DNA of 64,000 nt from JADKIH01 sp031417395 (GTDB lineage Bacteria > Bacteroidota > Bacteroidia > AKYH767-A > 2013-40CM-41-45): the NCBI GenBank assembly GCA_031417395.1, contig JANOVM010000057.1, forward strand, positions 80,886-144,885, written 5' to 3'. Position 1 is the stretch's first letter, and each line of letters begins with the position of its first letter. Positions 62,118 to 64,000 of this stretch are shown here, one piece after another. The notes below the pieces were generated by a model that was given only the letters and a program-made list of their open reading frames with translations, made no database searches and had not been told where the DNA came from. The position numbers and the translations under genes were made by a program.

Positions 62118-63713
62118 ATGAAAAGAAAAATTTACGCTCTGTTTTTCTTATTTACAGTTGGTCGTATAGCTGCCGCTCAACCCATCGTCCAATGGCAAAA
62201 ATCTCTTGGAGGATCAGGTAATGAAGCTATATATTCTGTGAATCTCACTTCCGATGGCGGATTTATTATTGCCGGATTTTCCGAATCCAACGACTATGAT
62301 GTTTCCGGAAATAACGGCGGCCGTGATTGCTGGATTGTAAAAACGGATAGTGCCGGTATTATTCAATGGCAAAATTCATTGGGTGGAACAGGAATAGAGG
62401 CAGCTTTTTCGATTCAGCAAACAACTGACAGTGGATACATCTTTTCCGGTTATACAGAATCGAATGACAGCGACGTAACCGGAAATCATGGATTGCGGGA
62501 TTACTGGATAGTGAAGTTAAATAGCTCCGGTTCCATTTTGTGGCAAAGGGCATTGGGAGGTACGGGGAATGAACGTGCTTACTCAATCAGTCAAACGTCT
62601 GACGGCGGATTTATCGTTGGCGGCTATTCTGATTCAATGGATGGCAATGTTGCTTTTACACACGGAGCTCAGGATTATTGGATACTAAAACTTGATTCAG
62701 CAGGACTTATTCAATGGCAGCGGTCGTATGGCGGCACATTTACCGATGAAGCATATTCCATTCAGCAGACAACCGATGGAGGATATGTTGCAGCCGGCTA
62801 TGCAAATTCCACCAATGGTAACGTTACAGGTCATTATTATTTACAGGATTATTGGATAGTTAGAATGGATACTGCAGGGGCTAAACTTTGGGCTAAATGT
62901 TTTGGTGGCTCCGGTAACGATTTTGCAAATTCCATTGTACAAACTACAGATGGCGGATTCATTGTTGCAGGGTTTTCAGAATCCAATGACTCCGATGTTA
63001 CCGTTAATCGTGGAGGCAAGGATTATTGGATATTGAAAATTGATTCACTTGGAATTATTCAGTGGGAAAAATCAGCCGGAGGATCAGGCCAGGATGTTGC
63101 TAATGCCGTTTTACAAACATCGGATGGCGGTTACATTGTTGCAGGGTATTCCAATTCCATCGACGGAGAAGTAACAGGAAATCATGGCGACTACGATAGT
63201 TGGATTATTAAGCTGGATAGTAGTGGTGTATTGCAATGGGAAAAATCACTCGGCGGAACCGGCATTGAGACAGCAAGTTCTATTAAACTTACTAGTACCG
63301 GTGAACTGATTGTAGGATGCACTACTGCATCCAACGATGGCGATGTTTCCGGACATTATGGTACAATTGCAACCTCTGATTATTGGCTTGTAAAATTAAT
63401 AGACTTAGTAAACGGCATTGAAGTTGGTAACGAAGCAGTAAATTTTCAGGTTGGTCCTAATCCATTTTCTTTCGAAACAATTTTTTCTTTCAACCTTACA
63501 TCGCTTAAAAATATTTCAATGGAAGTCAGGGAAACCAAAGGGCAATTGGTAAGTAATATTGATTCCCGGAATTTTAGTTTAGGTAAAAATGAAATACATT
63601 GGTTTGCAAAAAACTGTTCAGGAGTACATATTCCTCCGGGAATCTATTTTGTTTCTTTAGTTTCAGATAAAGGAAGAGAAACAAAAAAGATTGTGATTAC
63701 TAATGTTGAATAG
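62118..63713 (+). CDS. Secreted seven-repeat protein with T9SS tail
   Basis: The 531-aa protein has a signal peptide (ending AAAQ). Residues ~28-440 are seven consecutive repeats of about 58 residues with the core 'QWQKSLGGSGNExAxSIxQTSDGGFIVAGYSxSxDxDVxGNHGxxDYWIVKLDSxG'. Seven such beta-rich units would close a seven-bladed propeller. The last ~90 residues are a T9SS tail: QVGPNPFSFET, EVRETKGQLV, PPGIYFVSLV. Function unknown; propellers of this type often bind ligands or proteins at the surface. Confidence 0.82.
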   Translation: MKRKIYALFFLFTVGRIAAAQPIVQWQKSLGGSGNEAIYSVNLTSDGGFIIAGFSESNDYDVSGNNGGRDCWIVKTDSAGIIQWQNSLGGTGIEAAFSIQQTTDSGYIFSGYTESNDSDVTGNHGLRDYWIVKLNSSGSILWQRALGGTGNERAYSISQTSDGGFIVGGYSDSMDGNVAFTHGAQDYWILKLDSAGLIQWQRSYGGTFTDEAYSIQQTTDGGYVAAGYANSTNGNVTGHYYLQDYWIVRMDTAGAKLWAKCFGGSGNDFANSIVQTTDGGFIVAGFSESNDSDVTVNRGGKDYWILKIDSLGIIQWEKSAGGSGQDVANAVLQTSDGGYIVAGYSNSIDGEVTGNHGDYDSWIIKLDSSGVLQWEKSLGGTGIETASSIKLTSTGELIVGCTTASNDGDVSGHYGTIATSDYWLVKLIDLVNGIEVGNEAVNFQVGPNPFSFETIFSFNLTSLKNISMEVRETKGQLVSNIDSRNFSLGKNEIHWFAKNCSGVHIPPGIYFVSLVSDKGRETKKIVITNVE

Positions 63714-64000
63714 TATTAATCTTGATTTGACTTGTTTGGCCCGCTAGGAGTACGTGTGTCCTGAATTATCTTTTGGTTTTATGAAAGATAAATGTTTTAA
63801 TTGAGATGAAGGAAGAGAGAAACTAAAATCTGTCTGACCCTTCGCAATCGGCTTACAGGAGCAGGTTGCAAACCGCTTTGCAGGTGCTTTAGGTTAAGAG
63901 CTAAAGGTGCTGAGCGTGCAAAGAAAAAGTCCGCTTGAAGCGGATTAGGTGAGTATAAAAGAGATGAATGCAAATGAACCTCTGAAGAAGCATCGAGAAA
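63714..64000. other. Non-coding right end with hairpins
   Basis: Arms CTTTGCA (63876-63882) and TGCAAAG (63917-63923) enclose an inner CTTTAG/CTAAAG stem, and a TCCGCTTGAAGCGGA hairpin follows at 63930-63944. One minus-strand frame is open for over 60 codons from the edge, and a plus-strand frame opens with MNANEPLKKHRE at 63964; neither can be judged inside this window. Confidence 0.35.

Noticed and set aside
1..64000. tRNA or rRNA genes
   Set aside because: I looked for T-loop-like GGTTCRAATCC and acceptor pairing; the single T-loop-like string near 49260 lies inside a coding gene.

Overview
The window comes from a member of the Bacteroidota (Bacteroidetes), probably a free-living or uncultured relative of Chitinophagales/Cytophagales. 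The evidence is AT-rich DNA, about ten secreted proteins with C-terminal type IX secretion (T9SS) sorting tails (PNP motif, then a GxYxxK/R-like end), TAnnTTTG promoter elements instead of clear Shine-Dalgarno sites, several Bacteroidota-type lipoprotein signals, and a suf operon ending in a DUF59 gene. I saw no rRNA, tRNA or CRISPR array. The lineage is inferred from gene content only.

Layout. 1-2316 is the left-truncated end of a large propeller-type T9SS cargo gene. 2.7-8.3 kb is an accessory region: five fragments of one dispersed repeat, an AmpG-like permease, an MNT antitoxin beside a wrecked HEPN toxin gene, an intact MazEF-like pair, and two genes (an orphan 137-aa protein and a T9SS cargo) separated and flanked by attC-like stem-loops, as in an integron-type cassette array without an integrase (CALIN-like). 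8.4-19.9 kb is housekeeping and envelope: an M28 peptidase, a DUF6973-like protein, aminopeptidase P, DinB, an M23-like lipoprotein, a TonB-C protein, an MFS pump, a four-gene TM2/DUF2752/DUF4870/M48 cluster, a decayed REP-type transposase gene and a T9SS cargo.

20.0-27.3 kb holds thiL (minus strand), divergent from a complete iron-sulfur assembly cluster: an A-type carrier, then sufB-sufC-sufD-sufS-sufE-DUF59(sufT), tightly packed with 1-4 nt overlaps from sufC on. A recognisable TTG-N20-TACCTTTG promoter precedes it. It is followed by about 1 kb of non-coding DNA with a 270-280 bp tandem repeat containing 20-bp palindromes. 28.3-41.2 kb is mostly cell-surface cargo on the minus strand: GH5 glycosidase, propeller and SBBP-type proteins, a TonB-dependent receptor without a SusD partner, and lipoproteins. 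41.3-49.4 kb has small lipoproteins (one split by an in-frame stop), three DUF1801 genes, tiny membrane proteins, and a 1139-aa secreted repeat protein ending in a C1q-like domain, with a terminator in its upstream leader.

49.7-63.7 kb carries a DUF2339/DUF3999 membrane pair, then the alpha-2-macroglobulin lipoprotein (thioester motif intact) overlapping pbpC by one base, and finally two T9SS cargos, one with seven 58-residue repeats. The right end has a structured non-coding stretch. The most unusual features are the attC-like hairpin cassettes at 6.8-8.3 kb (a related hairpin lies at 49.4 kb), the dispersed repeat fragments, the tandem palindromic block after suf, the broken HEPN gene, the in-frame-stop lipoprotein, and the C1q-like protein with its leader terminator.
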